Part shown: positions 16,780 to 25,753 of the stretch, one piece after another
Numbering within the stretch: position 1 is the first letter of the stretch
Layout: the number at the start of each line of letters is the position of its first letter
Assembly (NCBI GenBank): GCA_046565505.1
Contig: JBKHYJ010000095.1
Coordinates: 62,001-126,000 of the forward strand
Length of the DNA stretch: 64,000 nucleotides
Direction of reading: 5' to 3'
Source of the DNA: JBKHYJ01 sp046565505
GTDB taxonomy: Bacteria; Acidobacteriota; Blastocatellia; UBA7656
The notes under the pieces: generated by a model
Seen by the model: the letters and a program-made list of their open reading frames with translations, nothing else
Databases searched by the model: none
What the model was told of the DNA's origin: nothing
Position numbers and translations under genes: made by a program

Positions 16780-18693
16780 ATGCTCACCAGGAAAACCGCA
16801 CTATTTACTTTAATCATCGCTCTCCTGATGGCGTCCGCGTCATCTGCCATCGGCACGGCGGGCGCGGCATTCGCGCCTAATGGCGGCGCTTGCTTCGCCG
16901 ACGATGCCGCCGTGTCAGCAGAACGGATTGCGCGGCACGTTCAGTTTCTCGCGTCCGACAAATTGCAAGGGCGGCGCGCGGGCACTGCCGCGGCGGACGA
17001 GGCGGCCAGCTACATAGCCAGGGAATTTGGCGGCTACGGCCTGAAGCCGCCTTCGGCCGAAGGGTTCCTTCAGCCATTCACTTTCGTTTCGGGGGTGAAG
17101 CTCGGCGAGCAGAACGTTTTCCAGGTGAAGGATTCCGGCGGCGCTCATACGTACAAGGTCGGCGTAGATTACATGCCGCTCGCGTTCTCCTCCGCCGAGG
17201 TCGCCGAGGGCGAAGTCGTCTTCGCACACTATGGCATCAGCGCGCCGGAGCTTCAGTACGACGACTACAAAGACGTTGACGTGAAGGGGAAAATCGTGCT
17301 GATCCTTCGCGGAGGCCCCGAAGGCGATAACCCTCATGGGCGCTTCGCCTCCTACACACAGCCGGGGCTTGAGATACAAAATAAGACTCTCAAGGCCCGC
17401 GAGAAGGGCGCGAGCGGTATTATCTTCGTAAGCGAGGAGAAAGTCTTTCAGCATGACCGGCTCTCACGCCTGCATCACGACTTAAATTTCCTGGAAGCGG
17501 GCATCCCCGCCATCATCATCAGCAGTCAAATAGCGACCAGTATTTTCAGCAATCAACACCCAGGCAAGTACGAGGACGAGCGAGTTAAAAGAGATCAGGC
17601 AGACAGGCTGAGCTCGTACGGAGTTTCGTTCGCCCTGAAAGACATCACCGCGCGTTTCAAGACGGACGTGGTCAAGATCAATGGCAGGAGCGCGAACGTC
17701 GTTGGCGTACTGCCCGGGAGCGACCCGCAGCTGGCGGGCGAATACGTTGTCATCGGCGCGCACTACGACCACCTGGGGCTCGGCGGGCCTGAGTCGCTCG
17801 CGGCGGTCCCGGAAGGCCAGATCCATCACGGGGCCGACGATAACGCCTCGGGGACCGCGGGGCTGCTGGAGGTCGCGCGCGTGATGGCGAGGGACCGGGC
17901 GAAGCTCAAGCGCAGTATCATCTTCATAGCCTTCTCCGGCGAAGAGCTCGGTCTGCTTGGCTCCGGCGCGTACACTAAGGCCCCGGCCGCGCCCCTCGCT
18001 TCCACGGTGGCGATGCTCAACATGGACATGGTGGGCCGCCTTCGTAATGGCTCACTTTTCGTCGGCGGGGTGGGCACTTCGCCCGCGTGGAAGCCGCTCC
18101 TTGACAGGCTGAATTCGGCCAAAGAATCGGCGGCGAGCAACCCTGTAAGCGGCTCCGGGAGCCGGTTTCAGCTAAGCTACGGGCAGGACGGGTTCGGGCC
18201 GAGCGACCACCAATCCTTCTACGTGCGTGACGTGCCCGTGCTCTTCTTTTTCACGGGCACGCACGGCGACTACCACAAGCCTTCCGACACGGCGGAGAAA
18301 ATAAACTCCGAGGGCTTGGCGCAGGTGGCGGAGTACGTGCGCGAGGTCGCGGCGGCCGTAGCCAACGACCCCCAGCGCATCGCGTTCAATCGCGTGAAGG
18401 TCGAGACGAAACCCACGGGCGGGGGGTTCCGCGTTTACCTGGGCACGGTCCCCAATTACTCCGACCAGAGCGATGGCATGAAGTTAGACGGCGTGCGGCC
18501 GGGCTCCCCCGCAGAGCGCGCGGGCCTCCGGGCGGGCGACCTGGTCTTGAGGCTTGGCAAGACTGCCGTCAAGAACGTTTATGATTACACTTACGCGCTC
18601 GGCGAATTGCGCGCGGGCGAAGAAGTCGAAATCGTCATACGCCGCGAGGGGCGCGAAATGGCTTTGAAAATTACGCCCGAAAAGAGGCAGTGA
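16780..18693 (+). CDS. Secreted M28 aminopeptidase with PA and PDZ domains
   Basis: The protein has 637 residues: signal peptide (residues 1-30), a cap region with an inserted PA domain (about 140-280; VKGKIVLILRGGPEG, GASGIIFVSEE), the M28 zinc domain and a C-terminal PDZ domain (about 545-635; DGVRPGSPAERAGLRAGDLVLRLG). Zinc and catalytic residues are present: His328 in GAHYDHLG, Asp353 in GADDNASGTA, Glu388/389 in SGEELGLLG, Asp in NMDMVGR and His in HGDYHKPSDTAEKI. It should remove N-terminal amino acids from peptides outside the cytoplasm in a co-catalytic two-zinc site. The M28-PDZ arrangement is common in Acidobacteriota. The ATG at 16780 has AGGA upstream. Confidence 0.9.
   Translation: MLTRKTALFTLIIALLMASASSAIGTAGAAFAPNGGACFADDAAVSAERIARHVQFLASDKLQGRRAGTAAADEAASYIAREFGGYGLKPPSAEGFLQPFTFVSGVKLGEQNVFQVKDSGGAHTYKVGVDYMPLAFSSAEVAEGEVVFAHYGISAPELQYDDYKDVDVKGKIVLILRGGPEGDNPHGRFASYTQPGLEIQNKTLKAREKGASGIIFVSEEKVFQHDRLSRLHHDLNFLEAGIPAIIISSQIATSIFSNQHPGKYEDERVKRDQADRLSSYGVSFALKDITARFKTDVVKINGRSANVVGVLPGSDPQLAGEYVVIGAHYDHLGLGGPESLAAVPEGQIHHGADDNASGTAGLLEVARVMARDRAKLKRSIIFIAFSGEELGLLGSGAYTKAPAAPLASTVAMLNMDMVGRLRNGSLFVGGVGTSPAWKPLLDRLNSAKESAASNPVSGSGSRFQLSYGQDGFGPSDHQSFYVRDVPVLFFFTGTHGDYHKPSDTAEKINSEGLAQVAEYVREVAAAVANDPQRIAFNRVKVETKPTGGGFRVYLGTVPNYSDQSDGMKLDGVRPGSPAERAGLRAGDLVLRLGKTAVKNVYDYTYALGELRAGEEVEIVIRREGREMALKITPEKRQ
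18151..18169. repeat. Copy 2 of the dispersed palindrome, inside the M28 coding sequence
   Basis: GGCTCCGGGAGCC followed by GGTTTC, in frame within the M28 gene and encoding a Gly-Ser-rich surface loop (SGSGSRFQL). It may be a chance product of codon use for Gly-Ser-Gly, or an insertion tolerated in a loop. Confidence 0.35.
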
Positions 18694-18740
18694 GGTTGAA
18701 CACTCTGCGGCCTCGGTTTGTGATCCGAAAGAGAGGGAAC

Positions 18741-19508
18741 ATGCTTTTAGAAGGAAAGACAGGCATCGTCTTCGGCGTAGCCAACAAGCGCAGCCTCGCA
18801 TGGGCGATCGCCCGCCGCGCGGCCGAAGAGGGCGCGCGGATCGCGCTCACTTACCAGGGCGAGCGGCTGGAAGAGAACGCGCGCGAGCTTGCCGCCTCGC
18901 TTAAAGATGCGCTCGTGCTCCCGTGTGACGTTACCAGGGACGAGGACATAGAGGCAGTATTCGCGCGCGTGAAAGAGGAGTTCGGCGGGCTGGACTTCGT
19001 TGTTCACGGCGTCGCCTACGCGCTCAGGGAAGAGCTTGAGGGGGACTACATTAACACGTCGCGCGAAGGTTATCGCATCTCGCAGGACATCAGCGTCTAC
19101 TCGCTGACGGCCATCGCGAAAGCGGCAATGCCTCTCATGGAAGGCCGCGAGGCGAGCATAATCACGCTGACTTACCTCGGGGGCGAGCGCGTGATCCCGG
19201 GATACAACGTGATGGGGGTAGCGAAGGCGGCGCTTGACATGAGCGTGCGCTACCTGGCTTCCAACCTCGGCCCGCGCAGCATTCGCGTGAATGGCATTTC
19301 GGCCGGGCCGGTCAAGACTCTCGCCTCGGCCGGCATCGGCGGGTTCTCCAAAATACTAGAGCACATGCGCAGCCACGCTCCCCTGCGCCGCAACATAGAC
19401 CAGTCAGAAGTGGCCGACGCGGCGCTGTTCCTGCTGTCGAACATGTCGCGCGGCGTTACGGGCGAGATACTCCATGTGGATAGCGGCTACAACATTATGG
19501 GGATGTAG
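18741..19508 (+). CDS. fabI: Enoyl-ACP reductase (NADH)
   Basis: The protein has 255 residues, normal for FabI. It starts LLEGKTGIVFGVANKRSLAWAIA, the FabI-specific nucleotide-binding opening, and carries the catalytic Tyr145 (TLTYLGGE) and the Y155-x6-K162 pair (YNVMGVAK), then the ending TGEILHVDSGYNIMGM. It reduces the double bond of enoyl-ACP in the last step of each fatty-acid elongation cycle. The ATG at 18741 is preceded by AGAGAGGGAA. It follows the M28 gene by 47 bases. It is convergent with queE. Confidence 0.95.
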   Translation: MLLEGKTGIVFGVANKRSLAWAIARRAAEEGARIALTYQGERLEENARELAASLKDALVLPCDVTRDEDIEAVFARVKEEFGGLDFVVHGVAYALREELEGDYINTSREGYRISQDISVYSLTAIAKAAMPLMEGREASIITLTYLGGERVIPGYNVMGVAKAALDMSVRYLASNLGPRSIRVNGISAGPVKTLASAGIGGFSKILEHMRSHAPLRRNIDQSEVADAALFLLSNMSRGVTGEILHVDSGYNIMGM

Positions 19509-19581
19509 GAGCCGAAGGGGCGGAAACGCCTCGGCCGGCCGTGGCGCGGCATTGGGTGATTCGTAGGGGCCGGAAGGACTC

Positions 19582-19599
19582 GCGGGCCATGCGGCCCGC
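19582..19599. terminator. Stem-loop between convergent fabI and queE
   Basis: GCGGGCC/GGCCCGC (7 bp) closes an ATGC loop between the two stop codons, followed on the plus strand by CGCTTTCC. It can serve either gene, though the T run is weak. Confidence 0.4.
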
Positions 19600-19611
19600 C
19601 GCTTTCCTGCC

Positions 19612-20247
19612 TCACACCTTTCTCGCCTCCGGCGCCCAGATGTATTTGTGAAGTTGTAGCTGAAATCGCGCCCGCAGCTTGTCTTCGAGCATCCACGCCA
19701 CCACCTGCTCAGGCTTGATAACCCCATAAACAGTCGAGATCAATAACTTCACGCGGCCTTCCAATCCGTGCTCTCGTACAGTGCGGAGCGCCCACTCGTA
19801 ATCCGGCCGGTCCGCGATCACCAATTTCACCTCGTCGGCAGCGCGGAGGTGGTCGAGGTTCGATAACATATTCTTTTCGCACTCGCCCGAGCCGGGGCAT
19901 TTCAAATCCATGATGCGAATCACGCGAGGGTCCAGCTTCGAGATGTCGCGGTGGCCTCCCGTCTCGATCAGCACGGTGTGTCCCCCGCCTGCCAGCCGCG
20001 CCGACAGCTCGTAGATTTCAGCTTGCAGCAGCGGTTCGCCTCCCGTCAGCTCGACTAACTCGCAGTCGTACTTCTCCACTTCGGCTATTATCTCGTCAGG
20101 CGTCATGCGCGTCCCGCCGGAGAACGTGAATTCCGAATCGCACCAACTGCAACGCAGGTCGCATCCCGTGGTCCGCACGAAAACACACGGCAATCCGGCG
20201 TAGCTCGACTCGCCCTGTATGCTCTGGTAAATCTCCGTGATTCGCAT
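19612..20247 (-). CDS. queE: 7-carboxy-7-deazaguanine synthase
   Basis: The protein has 211 residues. It opens with ITEIYQSIQGESSYAGLPCVFVRTTGC and has the radical-SAM cluster motif C29-x3-C33-x2-C36 (CDLRCSWC), then VELTGGEPLLQ and IETGGH. This pattern is QueE, which contracts the ring of 6-carboxytetrahydropterin to 7-carboxy-7-deazaguanine on the way to queuosine in tRNA. QueD, the preceding enzyme, is encoded at 25250-25612 on the same strand, about 5 kb away with unrelated genes between. The ATG at 20247 starts at the family's conserved N-terminus. Confidence 0.92.
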   Translation of the reverse strand: MRITEIYQSIQGESSYAGLPCVFVRTTGCDLRCSWCDSEFTFSGGTRMTPDEIIAEVEKYDCELVELTGGEPLLQAEIYELSARLAGGGHTVLIETGGHRDISKLDPRVIRIMDLKCPGSGECEKNMLSNLDHLRAADEVKLVIADRPDYEWALRTVREHGLEGRVKLLISTVYGVIKPEQVVAWMLEDKLRARFQLQLHKYIWAPEARKV

Positions 20248-20711
20248 ATTAATCGCTTCGTCCAGGTGATTCTATCCCGCTTCTCCGCACCGCGCGAGCC
20301 AAGTGTAGTGAAATGACCGAAACTAACGGTCACTATCCCATCATTCTGACCGAAGCGCTGATTCGCTTCTTCATCAAGAATTAAATAACGCAAAGACGCG
20401 GCGCGGTTTGGCGGCCGGCTAAGGCCGCGGCGGGGCTGTGGAGTTAATCTGTTCTCTTTGAGGCACAAAGCCTCAGCCGTGACGAATCGGGGGAAGATTT
20501 CTCATTAAGAATATGCGCAATGTGGGAACGCTTCCAGAAGAATTTTTTTAATAATGGCACGTCTATTGATTAGGGAACGAGAGCCGCGAAGACTCAGACA
20601 GAGTCTTTAGTTCTTTGAGCGCGCCCGCTCGTCACAAGCAGCAGTCCTTGTTATCCAGGGATGCGGCATTCAATCAGCGCCCTTTTCTCCGGGCCTTGAA
20701 GGAATGACCCT
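20248..20711. other. Divergent intergenic region, 464 bp
   Basis: This is the upstream region of both queE (minus) and the S8 protease gene (plus). It contains a dyad TGACCG-N7-CGGTCA at 20314-20332, within about 85 bases of the queE start, that could be an operator; an AT-rich tract near 20540-20575 (AATTTTTTTAATAATGG, CTATTGATTAG); and a 7-bp stem-loop AAGACTC/GAGTCTT at 20589-20607. I see no preQ1 riboswitch and no coding sequence. Confidence 0.4.
20314..20332. promoter_or_regulatory. Dyad TGACCG-N7-CGGTCA, possible operator upstream of queE
   Basis: A perfect 6-bp dyad with outer AGTG/CACT extension separated by a 3-base bulge lies about 70 bases upstream of the queE start. Symmetry of this size is typical of binding sites for dimeric repressors, but no regulator is identified. 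Confidence 0.25.
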
Positions 20712-22646
20712 ATGAGAAGCAGAAAGATTCTATTTAATTCCTTGCCAGCACTGGTCCTGCTGTCTGCATTGATGGCTGGCGTGACTCCAGAGCGCGTATT
20801 TAGGGCGAGCGCGCAGGCCGCCGGGCCGGATGCCAGGAAACTCTCGGACGACCTGCGGGCGACGGTCGGCAAGGACCCGAATAAGAGGCTGAAGGTCATC
20901 ATCCAAACGAACGCCGCCCCTTCCAGGGCGCTCGTGTACTCGGTCGGGAATTCGGGCGGCAGCGTCAAGAAGTCTTACAGGAATTTGAATGCGATAGCGG
21001 TAGAGATTCCCGCCAAGGCCGTAGAAGCCCTCGCCTCGCGCAAGGACATTAAATTCGCCTCTCTTGACGCGACCACGCGCGTCGCCGGTCACCTCGAAAC
21101 GACCACGGGGACAGATCAGGCAAGGAACTACTGGAACTCTTCAAATGACGGGGGCTCTCTCGGCGCGCTCGATGGCTCGGGCATAGGCATCGCCATACTC
21201 GATTCCGGGGTCGACCCCGCCCACCATGCATTCCACTCCGGCGGCGCGGGGTCGAGGATAATTCAGAGCATTGATTTCACAGGGGAAGGAAGGACGGATG
21301 ACCCATACGGCCACGGCACTCACGTAGCCTCCACGGCGGCCGGCTGCGCCCATGTAGGCGCCGGGGCATATACGGGCATAGCCCCGGGGGCGAACATAAT
21401 CAACGTGCGGGTGCTCGGCTCCGAGGGGCAGGGGGCGGTCTCCGACGCGCTCGCGGGGATAGACTGGTGCATCACAAACAAGGGCCTCTACAACATTCGC
21501 GTTCTCAATATGAGCTTCGGCGCGATAAGCTTCGACTCCTACGTCAACGACCCGCTCTGCCAGGCCGTGAGGAGGGCCTTCGACGAGGGGATGGTCGCTT
21601 GCGTGGCGGCGGGCAACCTCGGTAAGGACGAGAACGGGACCAAACTCTATGGCGCTATCCATTCGCCCGGCGTGGAACCGTCCGCCATCACGGTGGGCGC
21701 TACGAACACTTTCGGGACGGACGAACGCTCGGACGACCGCGTTGCGAGCTTCAGTTCTCGGGGGCCGACCAGGGGGTACACGGCGGACGCGGACGGCGCG
21801 AAACATTACGACAACCTCATCAAGCCTGACATCGTAGCGCCGGGCAACAGGCTCATCGAGGCGAAGTCCCCCGGCAATTATCTCGTCACGAAGCACCCCG
21901 AGCTTGACACACAGGTAAGCTCGTACGCGCCCCATGCGATGATGTACATGAGCGGCACGTCGATGGCTACGCCCGTAGTCGCCGGCGCGGCCGCTTTGAT
22001 GTTGCAGCAGAATCCTTCGCTCACCCCGAATTTGCTGAAGGCGGCGCTGGAATTCACCGCGCAGCCCATTAGCGGCTTCAATAATTTCGAGCAGGGCGCG
22101 GGGCAACTCAACGTCGAAGGGGCGGTCCGGCTGGCCGGGCTGATCCGTCGGGATTTGGCGGGGCTTTCGGTGGGAAACGCGCTGCTCGGCGGCCCGGCTC
22201 CCGCGCCTGAGACAACGATAGCTGGCGAAACCTTCACCTGGGGCATGGGGTTGATTCAGCGATGGAACTTCGTGGGCGGGCACGACCTGTTCCTGTTTTA
22301 TCAAGGGATATATGGCGAGGCCGTCTTGATCTCCGACGGCGTGATGTTGTCGGGCGGGGTTCTGACTACGGACGGCTCGCTTTTATCAAGCGGGGTGCTG
22401 ATGTCTGAGGGCGTGCTCGTATCGGACGGCACGGTGCTCTCGAATGGAGTGCTCCTTTCAGAAGGCACAATGCTTTCTAGCGGCACGATGGCTGATGGCT
22501 CTCTGCTATCGAGCGGGGTCCTCGTTTCGGATGGCGCGTTCGCCGCGTCCTCGTCGGCCTCGGCCGCCCTGGCGCAGGCCGCGCTCGGCGGCGATAACAC
22601 CGCGAGCATGCCTCTAACAATCGATAGTTCGAGCGGAGAAAAGTAA
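20712..22646 (+). CDS. Secreted S8 (subtilisin-like) serine peptidase with C-terminal hexapeptide repeat
   Basis: The protein has 644 residues: a signal segment (about 1-35), an I9-like propeptide (about 45-120; KRLKVIIQTN, AIAVEIPAKAVEAL), the S8 domain and a repeat tail. The triad is Asp164 (ILDSGVD), His201 (YGHGTHVAS) and Ser417 (SGTSMATP), with the oxyanion Asn in VAAGNLG. Residues ~538-608 consist of about twelve six-residue units of the form [VTS]-[LM]-[LIVM]-S-x-G, such as VLISDG, SLLSSG, VLMSEG. Such regular small/hydrophobic spacing suggests a beta-solenoid or adhesive stalk. It should digest proteins outside the cell. The ATG at 20712 is preceded by AAGGA. Confidence 0.9.
   Translation: MRSRKILFNSLPALVLLSALMAGVTPERVFRASAQAAGPDARKLSDDLRATVGKDPNKRLKVIIQTNAAPSRALVYSVGNSGGSVKKSYRNLNAIAVEIPAKAVEALASRKDIKFASLDATTRVAGHLETTTGTDQARNYWNSSNDGGSLGALDGSGIGIAILDSGVDPAHHAFHSGGAGSRIIQSIDFTGEGRTDDPYGHGTHVASTAAGCAHVGAGAYTGIAPGANIINVRVLGSEGQGAVSDALAGIDWCITNKGLYNIRVLNMSFGAISFDSYVNDPLCQAVRRAFDEGMVACVAAGNLGKDENGTKLYGAIHSPGVEPSAITVGATNTFGTDERSDDRVASFSSRGPTRGYTADADGAKHYDNLIKPDIVAPGNRLIEAKSPGNYLVTKHPELDTQVSSYAPHAMMYMSGTSMATPVVAGAAALMLQQNPSLTPNLLKAALEFTAQPISGFNNFEQGAGQLNVEGAVRLAGLIRRDLAGLSVGNALLGGPAPAPETTIAGETFTWGMGLIQRWNFVGGHDLFLFYQGIYGEAVLISDGVMLSGGVLTTDGSLLSSGVLMSEGVLVSDGTVLSNGVLLSEGTMLSSGTMADGSLLSSGVLVSDGAFAASSSASAALAQAALGGDNTASMPLTIDSSSGEK
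22323..22535 (+). repeat. 18-base coding repeat for the hexapeptide tail of the S8 peptidase
   Basis: About twelve tandem 18-bp units (one is 15 bp, TMADG) encode the hexapeptide array. The DNA copies have diverged at third positions while Ser, Gly and the hydrophobic positions are kept, which indicates selection on the protein rather than recent DNA amplification. Confidence 0.75.
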
Positions 22647-22719
22647 ACGTGCATCCAAAAGACTACTGCGTAATGGTCGGGCCGGGCTTTGCAGCGGGCC
22701 GCGCGCGCCAGGTGAGAGT

Positions 22720-25158
22720 ATGAGCAGTAGCGGCAAAAACATTGATAGCCCGGCCTCAAGACTCTTTATCGGAATAGTCTCCGCCATAGGGCTTTGCGTC
22801 TTCGCCTACGCCGTGTCCGGCGTGGCGGCAGGCCGTTTTGAAACCGAGTGGCTGTTGCTGAGTCTCGTGACGTTGCTCGTCGTGTCGCGGACGGACATAC
22901 AGATCCCCAAGGTCCCGACCACTGTCACGCTGGACGACACTTTCATATATATTTCTGTTCTGCTCTATGGCGTGGCGCCTTCGGTGGCGCTCGCCGGGGT
23001 GAACGCCATCATATGCTCGCTCCACTACCCTAATAAGCGTAAGGTGATCCCATTCAACACGGCCGTGATGAGCCTGTCGGTTTTCATATCGGCCACGGCG
23101 GTGACGGGCCTGTTCGGCAACCCGGGGGAGGGGGGGCGAGACCTCGGCCGCTTACTGCTGTTCGCCGAGGTGCTTGCCCTGATGCATTACACGCTGAACT
23201 CCGGCCTTGTCAGCGTGGTCAGCGCGCTCAGGCGCAGGCAGAACCTTTTTAAGACGTGGCAGGATTCTTTCCTGTGGACTTCGGTCTCTTATTTCGCAGG
23301 GGCGGTGGCCGCCGCCCTCGTCGTGAAGCTCATCACCATCTTCTCGTTTTACTCTTTCATCATCGCCGTGCCTATACTTGCCATCACTTATCTGACCTAC
23401 AAGAACTACCTGGATAAAGTGCAGGCCTCGATGACGCACGCGCAGGAGGTGGCCGACCTGCACCTCAGGACTATCGAGGCGCTGGCCATAGCGATTGACG
23501 CTAAAGACGAGGTCACGCACGACCATGTGCACCGCGTGCAGATTTATGCCACGGGGCTCGGGCGGCTATTCGGACTGCCGGAGCCGGAGATAGAGGCTCT
23601 GAAGGCGGGGGCCCTGCTGCACGACATAGGCAAGCTCGCCGTCCCGGATTACATTCTCAACAAGCCGGGCAAGCTCACGGAGGCCGAGTACGACAAGATG
23701 AAGATTCACACGGTCGTCGGGGCAGAGATACTGGCGCGCGTCGGATTCCCTTACCCCGTCGTCCCTGTGGTCCGCCACCACCACGAGCGGTGGGATGGGC
23801 GCGGCTATCCAGACAGGCTGAAGGGCGAAGATATACCGATGACCGCGCGAATACTGATGGTCGTCGACTGCTTCGACGCCGTGCGCGAGGATAGGCAATA
23901 CCGCAAAGCCATGACCCGCGAGGAAGCAATAGAGCTGCTGAAATCCTGTAGCGGAACGATGTACGACCCGGAAGTGATTCGCGTCTTCCTTGAGCACCTG
24001 CCGGAATTTGAGGAAGAAATTAGGCGGCAGAAGAGGGAGCGGCAGGCGGCCAGGCCGCAGCCGGGCCGTGCCTCGCACAGGGCTGAGAAGGCGGACGCGG
24101 GGCAAGCAGTATTCGAACACATCCGCAGCGCGCACCGGGAGGTGATAACGCTCTACGACATAGCGCAGACGATAGGCACGAGCCTCGACCTGCGCGACAC
24201 GTTCGCCGTCTTCTCCTCCAGGCTCCAGGACATAGTGAGCTACACGACCTGCGTGCTTTACCTCGTCAGGCAGGACTCGACCGAGCTTGAGGCGGTGCAC
24301 GTATCGGGGGGAAACGCCGAGCGGCTCAGGGGCCAGCGCGTCAGGGTGGGGGCGGGGATGTCCGGCTGGGTGGCAGCCAACCGCCAGCCTATGTACAACT
24401 GCGACCCGCTGCTCGATTATGACGCGGCGAAAATCGAGATCGACGAGCAGTACCGGACGGCGATGGCCGTGCCTCTGATGAAAGATGACGAAGTGCTCGG
24501 CGCGCTGACGCTCTATTCCGACGAATTGACCGCGTACGAATCGGACCACCTCCGCCTGGTAGAAGCGGTGGCGAAGCTGGCGTCGGACGCGATAGCGAAC
24601 GCGCTGCACCATGAGAGGACCGAGGTGAGGGCCCTCACCGACCCGCTGACGGGGCTCGCGAACGCGCGGGCGCTCAGGCACAGGTTCGAGGAGGCTGCCG
24701 CCCACGCGCGGAGGTTCGGTGACACCTTCTCCGTGTTGATGATGGACCTGGACGGGTTCAAAGGGATCAACGACACGCTCGGGCATCAAGCAGGCGACGA
24801 CGTGCTGGTAGAAGTCGCGCACATGTTGTCGGGCCACATCCGCTCCACAGATTTCCTCAGCCGTTACGCGGGCGATGAATTCGTGGCCCTGCTGCAAGTC
24901 AGCAACGGCGAAGTGCGAGAGCTTGTGCTGCGCCTGCAAAGGGCGATAGACACGCATAACTTCGGCATCAAAGATTCGGGAATGAATCTGGGAATAAGCG
25001 CGGGCTGGGCGAGCTTCGGCACGGATGGCGACACGCTCGACGAGCTATTGCTTGCGGCCGACCGCGCCATGTATGGCGATAAGTTCCGGCGCAAAGCGCT
25101 CCTGGCCGAATCAGACTTTGAAAAGAGACCTGATACGACTTATTACAGGGTGATGTGA
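22720..25158 (+). CDS. Membrane c-di-GMP protein: HD-GYP, GAF and GGDEF domains
   Basis: The protein has 812 residues. A multi-span membrane sensor occupies ~1-230. An HD-GYP phosphodiesterase domain follows (His301-Asp302 in LLHDIGK; HHHERWDGRGYP with the GYP motif), then a linker, a GAF domain (about 465-630) and a C-terminal GGDEF domain with the active-site loop AGDEF (717-721) and MMDLDGFKGINDTLGHQ. It thus carries both a c-di-GMP-degrading and a c-di-GMP-making domain. Substitution of the first Gly by Ala is tolerated in active cyclases. The GAF domain probably senses a small ligand. The ATG at 22720 has AGGTGAG upstream, 73 bases after the S8 gene. No downstream effector is adjacent. 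Confidence 0.92.
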   Translation: MSSSGKNIDSPASRLFIGIVSAIGLCVFAYAVSGVAAGRFETEWLLLSLVTLLVVSRTDIQIPKVPTTVTLDDTFIYISVLLYGVAPSVALAGVNAIICSLHYPNKRKVIPFNTAVMSLSVFISATAVTGLFGNPGEGGRDLGRLLLFAEVLALMHYTLNSGLVSVVSALRRRQNLFKTWQDSFLWTSVSYFAGAVAAALVVKLITIFSFYSFIIAVPILAITYLTYKNYLDKVQASMTHAQEVADLHLRTIEALAIAIDAKDEVTHDHVHRVQIYATGLGRLFGLPEPEIEALKAGALLHDIGKLAVPDYILNKPGKLTEAEYDKMKIHTVVGAEILARVGFPYPVVPVVRHHHERWDGRGYPDRLKGEDIPMTARILMVVDCFDAVREDRQYRKAMTREEAIELLKSCSGTMYDPEVIRVFLEHLPEFEEEIRRQKRERQAARPQPGRASHRAEKADAGQAVFEHIRSAHREVITLYDIAQTIGTSLDLRDTFAVFSSRLQDIVSYTTCVLYLVRQDSTELEAVHVSGGNAERLRGQRVRVGAGMSGWVAANRQPMYNCDPLLDYDAAKIEIDEQYRTAMAVPLMKDDEVLGALTLYSDELTAYESDHLRLVEAVAKLASDAIANALHHERTEVRALTDPLTGLANARALRHRFEEAAAHARRFGDTFSVLMMDLDGFKGINDTLGHQAGDDVLVEVAHMLSGHIRSTDFLSRYAGDEFVALLQVSNGEVRELVLRLQRAIDTHNFGIKDSGMNLGISAGWASFGTDGDTLDELLLAADRAMYGDKFRRKALLAESDFEKRPDTTYYRVM

Positions 25159-25170
25159 GGCATTCGTTTA

Positions 25171-25196
25171 AAGGTCGGAGCTACCAGCCCGACCTT
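25171..25196. terminator. Stem-loop between convergent HD-GYP gene and queD
   Basis: AAGGTCGG/CCGACCTT (8 bp, 10-base loop) starts 13 bases after the stop codon at 25158 and lies between two stop codons, so it can end both transcripts. No long T run follows. Confidence 0.45.
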
Positions 25197-25249
25197 CATC
25201 GCCGGGCGGCCGCCACAATCACCGGCAAGCCGAGAGCCAAACCCCTCAA

Positions 25250-25612
25250 CTACTCGCCGAAATAATCGCAGCGCGCGGTGCAGGTCTCGCGAACAGTCAC
25301 GCGATGAAGCCCGGGCACGCGCCCTTCGAGGCGCTGCCAGACCCACCGGGCCAGGTTCTCACTCGTCGCATTTTCAAGCCCATCAATCTCGTTGAGGTAA
25401 TAATGATCGAGCCTTTGACGCAACGGCTCGAACGCCGCGCTTATCTCCGCGTAATCTATGAACCAGCCGGTTTGGGGGTCCACGGGGCCGCGCACAGCCA
25501 CTTCGCAGCGGAACGAATGGCCGTGCAGCCTGGCACACTTATGCCCTTCCGGCACCTTCGGCAATCTGTGCGCCGCCTCGAAGGTGAACTCTTTAACTAA
25601 CTCGACGACCAT
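25250..25612 (-). CDS. queD: 6-carboxy-5,6,7,8-tetrahydropterin synthase
   Basis: The protein has 120 residues, the size of QueD. Zinc ligands His15 (FEAAHRL), His30 and His32 (LHGHSF), catalytic Cys25 (GHKCARLHGH) and the late Glu in VRETCTARCDYFGE match the QueD/PTPS family; the C-x3-H spacing is that of QueD rather than mammalian PTPS. It converts dihydroneopterin triphosphate to 6-carboxytetrahydropterin, the substrate of QueE, whose gene lies on the same strand 5 kb away. The ATG at 25612 begins at the conserved first strand; longer in-frame openings have no family support. Confidence 0.9.
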   Translation of the reverse strand: MVVELVKEFTFEAAHRLPKVPEGHKCARLHGHSFRCEVAVRGPVDPQTGWFIDYAEISAAFEPLRQRLDHYYLNEIDGLENATSENLARWVWQRLEGRVPGLHRVTVRETCTARCDYFGE

Positions 25613-25753
25613 CCCACTGAATCTTAGCTTCTGCTCCGAGCGGCCCGCAACAGGAATGGTAGACAGAGAGCAGGAGGCCACGCGCGGCGGCGCATGCCGG
25701 TCAACGCCTATCGCGTGACGTGTTCTTCGGGTAAACTGGTTGCATCTCACACG

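Noticed and set aside
21141..22304. 387-residue open frame opposite the S8 protease gene
   Set aside because: Same reason: antisense shadow with no family features.
22323..22535. Tandem short repeats considered as a CRISPR array
   Set aside because: Units are 18 bp, contiguous, in frame and encode a hexapeptide; no spacers or cas genes.
23566..24957. 463-residue open frame opposite the HD-GYP/GGDEF gene
   Set aside because: His/Arg/Val-rich composition is that of an antisense shadow of a GC-rich gene; the sense frame has clear domains.
25613..25753. Possible preQ1 riboswitch upstream of queD
   Set aside because: I could not find the characteristic stem and A-rich tail of preQ1 aptamers here or upstream of queE.
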